A stretch of 52,036 nt of DNA, from the NCBI GenBank assembly GCA_934589835.1, contig CAKTOK010000009.1, positions 1-52,036 on the forward strand, given 5' to 3'. The notes below the pieces were generated by a model that ran no database searches, was not told the DNA's origin, and was given only the letters and a program-made list of their open reading frames with translations. The DNA comes from an uncultured Oscillospiraceae bacterium. GTDB taxonomy: Bacteria; Bacillota; Clostridia; Oscillospirales; Oscillospiraceae. The translations under genes were made by a program, and so were the position numbers. Positions 15,890-26,290 of this stretch are shown one piece after another; the first letter of the stretch is position 1; every line of letters begins with the position of its first letter.

Positions 15890-18800
15890 ATGAAAAAACG
15901 GCTCACATCCCTGCTGCTGGCTCTGACGCTGGCCCTGACCTGCCTGACGCCGTCTCTGGCGGCGGAGACGGGCGGCACGTTCTGGCTCACCGCCTCCACC
16001 GCCGATATCACGCTGATCGAGCCCGCCGCCGTGTCCTATACGGCGGGCCAGACGGTGCTGCAAGCGCTGGAGGGCAGCGGCTACGCCTTCACCCGCGAGG
16101 GCGGCATGGTCACCGCCATCTGCGGCCGCACCGGCAACTACACCGTCTATTACGATGGCGGCGGCTACGACCTGGACGCCCCCGCGTCCGCCGTTACCGC
16201 CGTGTCCTTCTCTGAATACACCGGCGCCTACGACTCATCCCTCACGTCCCTCACCGCCCTGATGGGCCGCTGCCGTGCCCGCACGGACAACGTGCAGCAC
16301 TATCCGCCCGCCGCCTCCGCCTACGAGGCCGGCCTGACGGCCCTGCGTACCGGCGGCTGGTCCGCCGCCTACGCATCGCTGGAGTCGGCCATGGCCGACT
16401 ATGACGCCATCCGCAGCGGCCCGCAGCATACCGTGACGCTGACGGCGCGGCGGGGCGATAGCGCCGTGCCCGCCGCCCGCCTGACCCTGACGGATGCCTA
16501 CGGAAACGTCACCGTCTCCGACACCGGCAGCGCCCGGGTGGTGGCGGGGGCGTACACCTACGCCGTCACCGACGGCAGCGACCGCACGGAGGGCACGCTC
16601 ACCGTTTCCGGCGATACCGCCCTCACCGCCGCCCTGCCGGAGGGCCGGTGGTTCGGCGATGTGGAGATCCTGCTGGACGGCACGGCCCTCTCCGGCACGC
16701 AGGATGCCGCCGCCCGTCAGGCCGTGTACCAGCTGCCCGACGCCTGCGGCCGCACCGGATTGACCCTGTATGCCTGCCGCGGCGCGGATACCCCCGCCAA
16801 TGCCCGCCTGCGTACCATCTACACCGATGTGGACGGCAGGGACTGCTCCGCCATCAGCCGCAGCTGGAACAGCGCCCAGACCTCGCTGGCCCGCCTGACG
16901 GACACCGGCATGACCGACTGCACCTTCCGGCTGGAGGCGCAGTACGATGTGTCCGGCGCCACCCAGATCCAGTCCTACACCGTGACCCTGCGCCGCACGC
17001 CTACCCTGACGGCCCTGACCGTCACTGACGGCGGCGTAGACCAGCCGCTGGACTTCTCACCGGACACCCTGAGCTACACCGTGCCGGTGCTCTCCGAGGC
17101 CGTCACCGTGTCGGCCCAGCCCTACGACGCATCCTATGCCGTCTCCGGCGCCGGTGATGTAGCCCTGACGGCGGACCGCCGGACCCATACCGTCTCCGTC
17201 ACCGCCGCAGGCCGCACCGCCGCCTATACGCTGACGCTGGAGAAGACCGCTCCCGCCGTGGTGCGCGTCACCGCGCCGGAGGGCGTAACGGTGTCCGTCA
17301 CCAACCGCGCCGGCGCAGCCATCGCTCCCGACGGCGACACCTACCGCCTGCTCCCCGGCGCGACCTATATCTGCACCGCCTCCCGCGATGGCTGCCATGC
17401 CCAGCAGACCTTTACCGCTGCCGACGGTCTGACCGTTACGGCGGCTGCGCCGGAAACAGCGGAGGCTCTGACGGCGCTGGCCCTGTACGACAGCAGCACC
17501 GCCGCCTCCCGCACCGCCTATGTAAGCCGCGAGACCTTTACCCCTGCCCAGCGCACCCTGACCTACACGGTGCCCGACACCGCCCAGCGCCTGTACGCCC
17601 AGGCTGACGCCGCCGACGGCTATGCCGTCACGGCCACCTATGCCCGCCAGACCACCGTGGCCTCCACCGACGGCCAGCCCGCCTCCGTCACGCTGAAGCG
17701 CGGCGTCAGTGCCTCCGGCGCGGTGGATACGCTGCCGTCCTGCCTGACCACCGGCGGCCGCAGCCAGACGGTGACGCTCCGCGTCCACAAGACCGTCTCC
17801 GATATTACCTACTATCAGGATTACACCCTTTCTCTCTGCCGCCTCACCCAGCTGCGGGCCCTGACGTTGGGCGATGGGACTTCCGAGCTGCGCCTGTGCG
17901 GCAGCGACGGCCAGCCCTGCGCCTTCCGCAGCGACCGGACCGCCTATACCGTCACGGTCCCCCGGGACCTGACGGCCCTTACCGTCACCGGTACGTTTGT
18001 GGGCGAGGGCTATACCGCCGAGGTCAACGGCGTCTCCTGCGCCGATCTCACCGCCGCCATCGCCCCGCTGGATCCCGACAAGGCGGAGGAGACTGTGACC
18101 ATCCGCGTCTGCGGCGCGGACAGCGCCGCCGTACCGGCGGTCTACACCGTCACCGTCCGCAAGCAGGAGCCGGTGCCCGTCACCTTCCATGTGACCCCTG
18201 CCGATGCCGCGGTGTTCCTGACGGATACCGCCACCGGCCGCCGCGTGGCGCCGGATCACGGCAATACCTGGCGTCTCATGCCCTCCGGCAGCTACGCCTA
18301 CACCGTCACGCGGTACGGCTACGCCGCCACGTCCAACGACAGCTACACGGCCCCCGCCGCCGCGGCCACAGTGTCCGTCACCCTGACGGCGGTGCCCGAC
18401 AGCGGACGGCAGCAGCTGCCCTCCGCATGGCCCTCCTTCCGCGCCGACGGGAGCAACAACGGCGTGGTGGACGCGCCGGTGCCCACCGCGCCGGAGGACG
18501 CCATGCTCAGCTGGGCCACCCAGCTGGGCGAGGGCTATTCCGCCGATGCCTGCGGCTGCCCCATTCTGGTGGACGGCTGCCTGTATACCTACGCCCGCTC
18601 CACCCTCTATAAGGTGGACGCCGTCTCCGGTCAGGTGCTGGCCGCCGGCGCCATGGACCACTCCTCCAGCTTCGCCATCAACACCCCCACCTACGCCGAG
18701 GGCATGATCTTCGTGGGCCTGTCCGACGGCACGGTGCAGGCCTTCGACGCCGTGACGCTGCGCTCCCTGTGGATCTACCGCGACCCCCTGAAGGGCCAGC

Positions 18801-20203
18801 CCAACTGCCCCCTCGTTTACCGCGACGGCTATCTCTACACCGGCTTCTGGAACGGCGAGACGCTGGATGCCAACTACGTCTGCCTCAGCGTCACCGATGA
18901 GAACCCCACCCGCGCCGATGAGGCCAAGCTGGCCTCCTGGACCTACACCTCCCGGGGCGGCTTCTACTGGTCCGGCGCCTACGTCGGCGATACCGCCGTG
19001 GTGGTGCCCACGGACGATGGCGCCTCCGGCTATACCACCGGCTACGGGCGGCTGCTGTCGCTGGATCCCCGTACCGGCCTGCTGAAGGATGCGCTGACCA
19101 TGCCTCACACCGGCGACCTCCGCAGCAGCGTGACCTACGATGGCGGTGTCTGCTACTTTACCTCCAAGGGCGGCTATTTCTATGCCGTGGACCTGCTGCC
19201 TGACGGCACGTTCCGCTCCGGCAGCCTGCGCGCCCTGCGGCTCGACAACTACGCCGCCGACAGCGCCAACCCCGCCATGAGCACCTCCACCCCCACCGTG
19301 TACAACGGGCGGGCCTATGTGGGCGTGTCCGGCGTGGGCCAGTTCAAGGCCTATTCCGGCCATAACATCACCGTCATCGACCTGCCCTCCTGGACCATCG
19401 CCTACACCGTCCGTACTCAGGGCTATCCCCAGACCAGCGCCCTGCTGACCACGGCCTATGAAAAAGAGACGGGCAGCGTCTGCGTCTACTTCTTCGACAA
19501 CTACACCCCCGGCAAGCTGCGGATGCTGCGGGACAAGGCGGGCCAGACCGCGCCGGACACCACGGAGACGGAGACGGTGGTGGCCGGCGGCCAGATCGTC
19601 TCCTACGACACGGCCCCCGTCCTGTTCACCCCCAGCGGCGAGCAGCAGCAGTACGCCATCTGCAGCCCCATCGTGGACGAGAGCGGCACCATCTACTTCA
19701 AGAACGACTCGGCCTACCTCATGGCCCTCACCAGCACCGTCTCCCGTCTGGAGATCGTCACCGCCCCCGACAAAACATCCTATACCGTGGGCGATGCCTT
19801 CGACCCTGCGGGGATGCAGGTGCTGGCCCATTACACCAACGGCTGCACGCGGGATGTCACCAAATATGTGACGTGGGACGTCTCACCCCTGACGGCGGAC
19901 AGCGCCCGCTTCCGCATTGAGTTCCCCTATGCCATGTACCAGAACGCCGACGGCAGGACCGGCGTCTCCTGCGTCAAGCCCGCCGCCACGCTGAACCTCA
20001 CCATCGGTGAGGCTCTGACCGGCGACCTCAACGGCGACGGCGCGGCGGACGATGCCGACGCCGCCCTGCTTTACGCCTACCTCAACGGCAGGCTGCCCCT
20101 CACCGACCGCCAGCTCCTGCTGGCGGACGTGGACGGCAGCGGCACGGTGGATGCCGCCGACGCGGACCTGCTGTACCGCACCTATCTGGGCGACGCCCGC
20201 TGA
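15890..20203 (+). CDS. Secreted beta-propeller protein with N-terminal DUF4430-like region and C-terminal dockerin, 1437 aa
   Basis: The ATG at 15890 follows CAGGAGGAA; the signal peptide ends in 'TPSLAAE'. Residues ~22-114 ('YTAGQTVLQALEGSGYAF', 'ICGRTGNYTVYYDGGGYDL') resemble the start of a DUF4430 domain. Beta-sandwich modules follow, including cadherin-like 'LDFSPDTLSYTVPVL' and PEGA-like segments. Residues ~848-1287 form a PQQ-type beta-propeller with blades such as 'CPILVDGCLYTYARSTLYKV' and 'AEGMIFVGLSDGTVQAFD'. A bacterial Ig-like domain follows (~1289-1377). The C-terminal dockerin (~1378-1437) has 'DLNGDGAADDADAALLYAY' and 'DVDGSGTVDAADADLLYRT'. With no anchor of its own, it should rely on the cohesin partner. 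In Bacteroides a beta-propeller (BtuG) binds B12 at the surface; any parallel here is analogy. Confidence 0.88.
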   Translation: MKKRLTSLLLALTLALTCLTPSLAAETGGTFWLTASTADITLIEPAAVSYTAGQTVLQALEGSGYAFTREGGMVTAICGRTGNYTVYYDGGGYDLDAPASAVTAVSFSEYTGAYDSSLTSLTALMGRCRARTDNVQHYPPAASAYEAGLTALRTGGWSAAYASLESAMADYDAIRSGPQHTVTLTARRGDSAVPAARLTLTDAYGNVTVSDTGSARVVAGAYTYAVTDGSDRTEGTLTVSGDTALTAALPEGRWFGDVEILLDGTALSGTQDAAARQAVYQLPDACGRTGLTLYACRGADTPANARLRTIYTDVDGRDCSAISRSWNSAQTSLARLTDTGMTDCTFRLEAQYDVSGATQIQSYTVTLRRTPTLTALTVTDGGVDQPLDFSPDTLSYTVPVLSEAVTVSAQPYDASYAVSGAGDVALTADRRTHTVSVTAAGRTAAYTLTLEKTAPAVVRVTAPEGVTVSVTNRAGAAIAPDGDTYRLLPGATYICTASRDGCHAQQTFTAADGLTVTAAAPETAEALTALALYDSSTAASRTAYVSRETFTPAQRTLTYTVPDTAQRLYAQADAADGYAVTATYARQTTVASTDGQPASVTLKRGVSASGAVDTLPSCLTTGGRSQTVTLRVHKTVSDITYYQDYTLSLCRLTQLRALTLGDGTSELRLCGSDGQPCAFRSDRTAYTVTVPRDLTALTVTGTFVGEGYTAEVNGVSCADLTAAIAPLDPDKAEETVTIRVCGADSAAVPAVYTVTVRKQEPVPVTFHVTPADAAVFLTDTATGRRVAPDHGNTWRLMPSGSYAYTVTRYGYAATSNDSYTAPAAAATVSVTLTAVPDSGRQQLPSAWPSFRADGSNNGVVDAPVPTAPEDAMLSWATQLGEGYSADACGCPILVDGCLYTYARSTLYKVDAVSGQVLAAGAMDHSSSFAINTPTYAEGMIFVGLSDGTVQAFDAVTLRSLWIYRDPLKGQPNCPLVYRDGYLYTGFWNGETLDANYVCLSVTDENPTRADEAKLASWTYTSRGGFYWSGAYVGDTAVVVPTDDGASGYTTGYGRLLSLDPRTGLLKDALTMPHTGDLRSSVTYDGGVCYFTSKGGYFYAVDLLPDGTFRSGSLRALRLDNYAADSANPAMSTSTPTVYNGRAYVGVSGVGQFKAYSGHNITVIDLPSWTIAYTVRTQGYPQTSALLTTAYEKETGSVCVYFFDNYTPGKLRMLRDKAGQTAPDTTETETVVAGGQIVSYDTAPVLFTPSGEQQQYAICSPIVDESGTIYFKNDSAYLMALTSTVSRLEIVTAPDKTSYTVGDAFDPAGMQVLAHYTNGCTRDVTKYVTWDVSPLTADSARFRIEFPYAMYQNADGRTGVSCVKPAATLNLTIGEALTGDLNGDGAADDADAALLYAYLNGRLPLTDRQLLLADVDGSGTVDAADADLLYRTYLGDAR

Positions 20204-20242
20204 CCAGCCCCCGATTTTTCCCACCGACAGGAGAGGATTACC

Positions 20243-23200
20243 ATGAGAAAGAGGATCATCGCCCTGCTGCTGGCCTGCGCCGTGCTGCTGAGCCTGCTGC
20301 CTGCCGCCGTGCTGGCGGCGGAGGAGGCGCAGACCGTATCCACGGCGGCGGAGTTCGCCGCCATGGACCCCGCCGGCTGCTACCGGCTGGCGGAGGACGT
20401 GACGGTGACGCAGCCCTACGGCGGCGTCTTCACCGGCACGCTGGACGGCGGCGGCCATACCGTCACCCTCGCCCTGACGGCAGGGGAGGACGCCGCCGCG
20501 CTGGCCCTCTTTCCCACCGTGGACGGCGCAGCCTTTGAAAATCTGCGCCTGACCGGTACCGTCACCGGCGGCAGCGCCCTGTCCTATGCCGCCGCCCTCA
20601 TCGGCGCCGCCGACGGCGATGTGACCGTCACCGCCTGCCGGTCCGATGCCGCCCTGACCGTGACCGCGCCCGACAGCATCACCGGCGGCCTTGTGGCCGC
20701 CCAGCTCTCCGGTACCCTGACCATGACGGGCTGCGCCGTCACCGGCCCCGTCACTGCGCCTGCGGCCGCCGCCTGCGGCGGCCTGCTGGGCCGTCAGGAG
20801 CCCTATGCCGCCCTGACCCTGACCGCCTGCTATCTGGCCTCGGATGTCACCGGCGGCAGCGGCGAGGAGAGCGCCGCCGGCGGCCTTGTGGGCGCCGTGG
20901 GCGGCGATGCCGCCCTGCAAAGCTGCTGGTCCGCCGCCTCGCCGGAGGATCAGAGCGCCGCCCTCACCGCCTGGGGCAGCCAGTCCACGGTGCGCGGCGC
21001 CGTCACCGGCGACCTCGTGGGCGCCGTGGACAGCGGTGCGTCCCTCACCGGCAGCCGCTGCTTCTGGATCGCCGCCGCCGTAGGCAGCGGCGATGCCTTC
21101 CGGCCCGCGGCTTCCGGCCTGTTCCCCGAATACGGCGCGGACCGCCGCGCCGCGCTGCTGGATGCCCTGAATGACCCAGCCCTGCCGGAGCGCTGCACCT
21201 TCCTGCTGCCGGACGGCGCGGGATGGCCCCTGCTCCGCTGGGAGAGCGTTGACGCCCCCGATCCGCTGGAGACGGCCCGCGCGCAGGCTTCCGCCGCAAT
21301 GGCGGCGGCCTATACCGAGGCCCTTACCGCTGTGGAGGGGAGCCTGACGGCCCTGCGGCAGCGCACCGGCCTGTGGTATGAGCTGCTGGACGCGGCGGAG
21401 CAGACCGCCGCCGATGCCGCCGCCGCGCTGGCCGATCTCCGTACCGATGCGCTGGCCGCGCTGACGGCAGCCCGGACGGAAGGCGACATACAGCGTCTGG
21501 CGGCTCAGTGCCGCACAGACATGACCCAAACCGCCGCGGACGCCCAGCGCGCCATCGGCGGCAATGGCGTTTCCGCAGAGGAAAAGTGGGACGGCGTCAC
21601 GCTGACCCGCCCCGCCTCCGGCAGCGGCACCGCCGCCGACCCCTACCGCATTGCGCTGGCCTCGGAGCTGGCATGGTTCGCCGCCCAGATCAACGGCGGC
21701 AGCACCGCCCTCTGCGCCCGCCTCACCGACTCGCTGGACCTGAACGACCACCCCTGGACGCCCATCGGCAGCACCACCGGCGTGGACACGTCCGACGGCT
21801 ACTGCGGCGGTTTTGACGGCGGCGGCTTCGTCATCCACGGCCTGTCCGTCACGGATCCCGATGCCGAGCGCAGCTACATCGGCCTGTTCGGCACCGTGGC
21901 CTCCGGCGGCGTGGTGGAAAACGTGAAGCTGGCGGGAAATCTCACCTGCGCCCAGCGAGACAGCGGCGGCAACCGTATCCTCAACTACGGTGCGGGCGGC
22001 ATTGCAGGCCGCAGCGCCGGCATTCTCTACCGCTGCGAAGCGTCGGTGTACCTCACCGCCGCCTCCGGCGCCCAGCCCGCCGTCCACACCGGCGGCATCG
22101 TGGGCCAGCTCTGCGGCGACGGCATCGTGGACGGCTGCACCAGCCGCAGCACCCTGACCTCCGGCGGGGCCGGCCTGTCCTATACCGGCGGCATCGCCGG
22201 CACGGTCTGGCAGAACGCCGTGGTCCGCTACTGCCGCAGCGGCGGCAGCGTCACGGGACTGCGGAACGTGGGCGGCATCGCGGGCTTCCTCTCCGGCAGC
22301 GCCCAGCTCCGCGAGTGTGAGAACGCCGCCGCCGTTTCCGGCACCGTGGCCGTGGGCGGCATCGCAGGCCGTCTGGACAAGGACGCCCATTTTTCCGCCT
22401 CGCTGGACGCCGTGGTGACCCATGTGACCAACACCGCCGCCGTCAGCGGTACCAGCGGCAACAGCTGCGGCACCGGCGGTATTGTGGGCTGGGTGGGCTG
22501 CGCCGAGAACGGCGCCTACACCGGCTCCGCCGCATTGTCCTACCTCTACAACAGCGGCGCCGTTACCGCCAGCGGCAGCACCGGCGGCACCGCCTGCGGC
22601 GGCCTCATCGGCAACTGGAAGACCGGTGCCGTCACTCACGGCGAGAACGCCTCCGCCAACCGGCTCTGGGGCGTGGCCGAGACGCTGGGTACCGCCGCCG
22701 AGGACGCGGTGCAGGTGTCCGCTCTCCGCCCCGACGTGTCCTGCGATGCCAGCCGCTGGGACAAGACCGCCGCCGCCCGCACCCTGCTGGCAAGGCACAT
22801 CGGCCCCGCCGACCCCCGCTTCGCCCTGTACGGCGACGCTCAGAGCGCCGTCTATAACGGCATTCTGCTGGACTACCTCCGCCGGACGGAGCAGTCCGCC
22901 GACGCGGCGGAGACGGAGGCCCTGCTGGCCGCCTGTGAGACGGAGCTTCGGTCGGTGCTCACCGGTGTGTCCGCCGCAGGCGCACAGCTTTTGGAGGACC
23001 TGCGGGCCTACGCCTCCGCCCGCCTCTACGGCGCGGAGGATGCCGCCCAGGTGGATTCCCTGCTGACGCAGGCGGCGCGGGACGTGGCCGCCGCCGTTAC
23101 CGTGCGGGACGTGACCCTGCTGCGCCAGACCTATCTGGGCACCGACCGGCTGGACGGCCTGCTTCAACGTATCCCCACCTATCCCGCCCGCCTGCGGCAG

Positions 23201-26200
23201 GAGCTGTACAGCGCCTTTCTTTACCAGAAGACCTATGCGCCGGACGATATGGCCCAGCTGCTCTATACCTACGAGAGCTGGTGCCTGCAAATAGAGCAGG
23301 CGCCCTCGCTGTCCGCCGCTGACGCACACTATGCCGACGCGCGGCTGGCTCTGTCCCGACTGGCCGCCACCCTCCGCCTGACCGACACAGTCCCCGATAT
23401 GGACGCCTGCGCGGACGCCGCGCTGGCGCTGGCCCGTCAGGCGGCGCAGCAGGCGCTGACGGACGCCGCAGACGACCGCATCGCCGCCCTGTCGGCGCTG
23501 ACCGGCCCGCTGGACCGCTATCCCGCCGCCCTGCGGCAGCGGCTCACCGCCGCGCTGGCCTATTCCGCCGCCGCCATCCGCGCCGCGGCGGAGACGGACT
23601 TCTCCGGCCTCACCGCCTACGCCGCCATCGCCCAGACGCAGGACGACGGCCTGGCCGCCGTGACCGCTGCCTATGACGGAGCCTGTGACCGGCTGACCCG
23701 CCTGCTGGACAGCGCCTCCGGCCTCTGCTGGGACGGCGCATCGGTGCGGCAGCCCTCTGGCAGCGGCACGCCCGACGACCCCTACCGCATCACCGCCGCG
23801 CCGGAGCTGGCGTGGCTGGCGCAGGCCGTCAACGGCGGCCTGTCCGAGGCCGACGCCGTGCTGGCGGCGGACATCGACCTCGGCTATCATCCGTGGCCGG
23901 TCATCGGCGCATCCCGCCCCTACACCGGCACCTTTGACGGGCAGGGCCACACCGTCTCCGGCCTGTACATCGGCGAGACGGCGGGCCGCGCCGCGCTGGG
24001 CCTGTTCGGCGCCGTCTCCGGCACGATCTGCAAGCTCACTGTCCGCGGCAGCATCGAGCTGTCCGATGTGGACGCACAGGACCTGCCGGACGCCCTGAGC
24101 GTCGGCGGTCTGCTGGCCGTGTCCGATGGGGCCGCCGTAACAGGCTGCACCGCGCAGGTGGACATTACCGTTTCTCTTACCAACCAGCGGGCCAATCAGT
24201 CCGCCGCCATCGGCGGCATGACGGGCCGCATCACCGGCGACAGCCGCCTGACGGACTGCCGGAACGAGGGAGCGCTCACCGTCACCCTCGCCCCCGGCAG
24301 CAGCTATCTGGGCGGCAGCGGGCAGGGCGGCCTCGGCGGCATTGCAGGCAGCGTCTGCGCCGCCGCCGTGCTGACGCGCTGCGTCAACGCGGGGACTGTC
24401 ACCGCTGGCCGCGCCGCAGGCGTGGGCGGTATCGCCGGCCGTCTGGACGGCGGCTCCGCCGCCATCGTCCTGACCCAGTGCGCCTCGCAGGGGCCGGTGT
24501 CCAACGATACCGCCGCCTCCCTCATCCGCCGCGGCGGCGTAGGCGGCATCGCCGGACTGGCCGTGTCCGGCGCCGTCACCATCGAATGCTGCTACAACAC
24601 CGCCGCCATCTCCGGCCACACCATCGTGGGCGGCATTCTGGGCGGCGAGAGCGGCGACTACGCCGCCAGCATCCCCTCCTACGAGGGCAACGCCGCGCTG
24701 GTGGTCCGCAGCTGCTACAACGCCGGCGTCCTGCATACCGGCACCGCCACGGAGCGCATCGGCTCTCTGGCGGGCTACCCGCTGGACGGCCGGTACCGCG
24801 ACGGCCTCACCGTGCTGGCCGGCACGGCCCGCGCCCGTCTGGGCTGGCGCAGCAGTCAGGGCGACAGCGTGGCCCAGCGCGACGCCCTGACGGCGGACGG
24901 CCTGTTCGACGGCCTGACCGACAGCATCGGCGGCCTGAACGGCGGCTATCCGCTGTTTGTCTGGCAGCTGCTGGAGTCCCGCAGCCGCGCCGCCGTCATC
25001 GCGTATCTGCAAGACTATTATGCCGCCTATGTGGCGCCCTACGCCAGCGCCGCCCAGCGGCAGGAGCTGACGGCCCTGCTGGCGGACACCGCCGCCGCCA
25101 TGGAAGGCGCGGCCACCGCCGAGGGCATCACCGCGGCCTACGCCGCCGCCATGGCCCGCCTGACGTCGGGCGACCTGCTGGCCGCAGCTATCGCCGCCGC
25201 CGGGCAGCGCCTGTCCCAGTGTTACGCCGCCGCCTGCAAGGCATACCCCTATGCCGCCGACGGCCTCCGCGCTCTCTATGAAGCGCAGCGCGCCGCCCTC
25301 CGTGCCTGCGCCGCCGCCATTGAGACGGACACGGTGCTGGACGCCTTTGCCGCCGGCGTGGCCGATTGCCTCATCGCCGGACTGGAGGGCCTTCCCATGA
25401 GGGAGCTGCTGCCCCGCCTGAAGGCGGCGGAGGATGCGGTGGCCGCCCTGACCGACGGCCAGCGCGGCCTGCTGACACGCTACGGCAGGCTTCCGGCCTA
25501 TCAGGCCCTGCGGACCCTCTATGAGAAGAACGCCGCCCTGCTGGACAAGTGGCGCGGCGAGGACCTCGCCGCCTATTCGGACCTGACCGACGCCATCGCC
25601 GCGCTGGCGGACACGGCCCGGCGCTCGCTGGACGAGGCGGCAGATGCCGCCGCCATGACCGCCGCGCTGGACGCCTACTGCGCCGCCGTGACGGAGGCCC
25701 TCATCGATGCCATCGCCCCACTGTCCGAGCTGCTGACGCGGGAGGAGGGGGAGACTCTGGGCTATCAGGTCCAGCGGGCCCAGCGGGCCTATGACCGCCT
25801 GACCGCCGCCCAGCAGGCGCTGGTCCCCAACGAAAAGACCCTCGCCGCCGCCCGCCGGCGGTACCAGCAATTCACAGCGGACCTGTCCGCCGCCGCGGCG
25901 GTGGAGGCCCTCATCGCCGCTCTCGGCACGGTGACGCCGGACAGCCTGCCCGCCCTGCTGCGGGCGGAGTCGGCGGCAGCGGCTCTCACCGCGGCCCAGC
26001 GGTATCTGCTGTCCCCGACGCTGCTGGCCCAGCTCGCCGCCGCCCGCCAGCGCTATGACCGGCTGACCGATCTTCCGGCGGAGACGCCGAACGATACGGC
26101 CCCCGCCGTGCCGTCGTCGGCGGAGCCCCCCGCACCGGCCGATGCACCGCAGGGTCTCGACCGCGCCATCCTCTGGCTGTCGCTGGGCATCGCCGCCTGC

Positions 26201-26290
26201 GCCGCCGTTATCGCCTTCACCGGCGCATGGTTCGCCGGTGCCCGCCGCACCGCCCGCCGTCGGGCCCGCAGTAAGGAGTGGTACGCATGA
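20243..26290 (+). CDS. Giant membrane-anchored surface protein with three GLUG/beta-helix modules and helical linkers, 2015 aa
   Basis: The ATG at 20243 follows AGGAGAGG; the signal peptide is 'ALLLACAVLLSLLPAAVLAAE'-like. Three beta-helix modules begin near residues 30, 450 and 1162; the last two share openings 'SGSGTAADPYRIALASELAW' and 'SGSGTPDDPYRITAAPELAW' and many GLUG motifs ('VGGIAGFLSGSAQLREC', 'VGGIAGRLDG'). Helical segments separate them; the last (~1580-1946) contains FIVAR-like 'AYDRLTAAQQALVPNEKTL'. A Pro-rich linker, one membrane span (~1976-1997) and an Arg-rich tail anchor it to the membrane. It could tether the extracellular assembly, although neither cohesin nor dockerin is visible. 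Its stop overlaps the next start (ATGA). Confidence 0.85.
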   Translation: MRKRIIALLLACAVLLSLLPAAVLAAEEAQTVSTAAEFAAMDPAGCYRLAEDVTVTQPYGGVFTGTLDGGGHTVTLALTAGEDAAALALFPTVDGAAFENLRLTGTVTGGSALSYAAALIGAADGDVTVTACRSDAALTVTAPDSITGGLVAAQLSGTLTMTGCAVTGPVTAPAAAACGGLLGRQEPYAALTLTACYLASDVTGGSGEESAAGGLVGAVGGDAALQSCWSAASPEDQSAALTAWGSQSTVRGAVTGDLVGAVDSGASLTGSRCFWIAAAVGSGDAFRPAASGLFPEYGADRRAALLDALNDPALPERCTFLLPDGAGWPLLRWESVDAPDPLETARAQASAAMAAAYTEALTAVEGSLTALRQRTGLWYELLDAAEQTAADAAAALADLRTDALAALTAARTEGDIQRLAAQCRTDMTQTAADAQRAIGGNGVSAEEKWDGVTLTRPASGSGTAADPYRIALASELAWFAAQINGGSTALCARLTDSLDLNDHPWTPIGSTTGVDTSDGYCGGFDGGGFVIHGLSVTDPDAERSYIGLFGTVASGGVVENVKLAGNLTCAQRDSGGNRILNYGAGGIAGRSAGILYRCEASVYLTAASGAQPAVHTGGIVGQLCGDGIVDGCTSRSTLTSGGAGLSYTGGIAGTVWQNAVVRYCRSGGSVTGLRNVGGIAGFLSGSAQLRECENAAAVSGTVAVGGIAGRLDKDAHFSASLDAVVTHVTNTAAVSGTSGNSCGTGGIVGWVGCAENGAYTGSAALSYLYNSGAVTASGSTGGTACGGLIGNWKTGAVTHGENASANRLWGVAETLGTAAEDAVQVSALRPDVSCDASRWDKTAAARTLLARHIGPADPRFALYGDAQSAVYNGILLDYLRRTEQSADAAETEALLAACETELRSVLTGVSAAGAQLLEDLRAYASARLYGAEDAAQVDSLLTQAARDVAAAVTVRDVTLLRQTYLGTDRLDGLLQRIPTYPARLRQELYSAFLYQKTYAPDDMAQLLYTYESWCLQIEQAPSLSAADAHYADARLALSRLAATLRLTDTVPDMDACADAALALARQAAQQALTDAADDRIAALSALTGPLDRYPAALRQRLTAALAYSAAAIRAAAETDFSGLTAYAAIAQTQDDGLAAVTAAYDGACDRLTRLLDSASGLCWDGASVRQPSGSGTPDDPYRITAAPELAWLAQAVNGGLSEADAVLAADIDLGYHPWPVIGASRPYTGTFDGQGHTVSGLYIGETAGRAALGLFGAVSGTICKLTVRGSIELSDVDAQDLPDALSVGGLLAVSDGAAVTGCTAQVDITVSLTNQRANQSAAIGGMTGRITGDSRLTDCRNEGALTVTLAPGSSYLGGSGQGGLGGIAGSVCAAAVLTRCVNAGTVTAGRAAGVGGIAGRLDGGSAAIVLTQCASQGPVSNDTAASLIRRGGVGGIAGLAVSGAVTIECCYNTAAISGHTIVGGILGGESGDYAASIPSYEGNAALVVRSCYNAGVLHTGTATERIGSLAGYPLDGRYRDGLTVLAGTARARLGWRSSQGDSVAQRDALTADGLFDGLTDSIGGLNGGYPLFVWQLLESRSRAAVIAYLQDYYAAYVAPYASAAQRQELTALLADTAAAMEGAATAEGITAAYAAAMARLTSGDLLAAAIAAAGQRLSQCYAAACKAYPYAADGLRALYEAQRAALRACAAAIETDTVLDAFAAGVADCLIAGLEGLPMRELLPRLKAAEDAVAALTDGQRGLLTRYGRLPAYQALRTLYEKNAALLDKWRGEDLAAYSDLTDAIAALADTARRSLDEAADAAAMTAALDAYCAAVTEALIDAIAPLSELLTREEGETLGYQVQRAQRAYDRLTAAQQALVPNEKTLAAARRRYQQFTADLSAAAAVEALIAALGTVTPDSLPALLRAESAAAALTAAQRYLLSPTLLAQLAAARQRYDRLTDLPAETPNDTAPAVPSSAEPPAPADAPQGLDRAILWLSLGIAACAAVIAFTGAWFAGARRTARRRARSKEWYA

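Noticed and set aside
19883..25870. 1995-codon minus-strand open frame opposite the giant surface protein
   Set aside because: Same effect of GC-rich codons; the Gly/Ala/Gln-rich product has no motif and starts without a signal.
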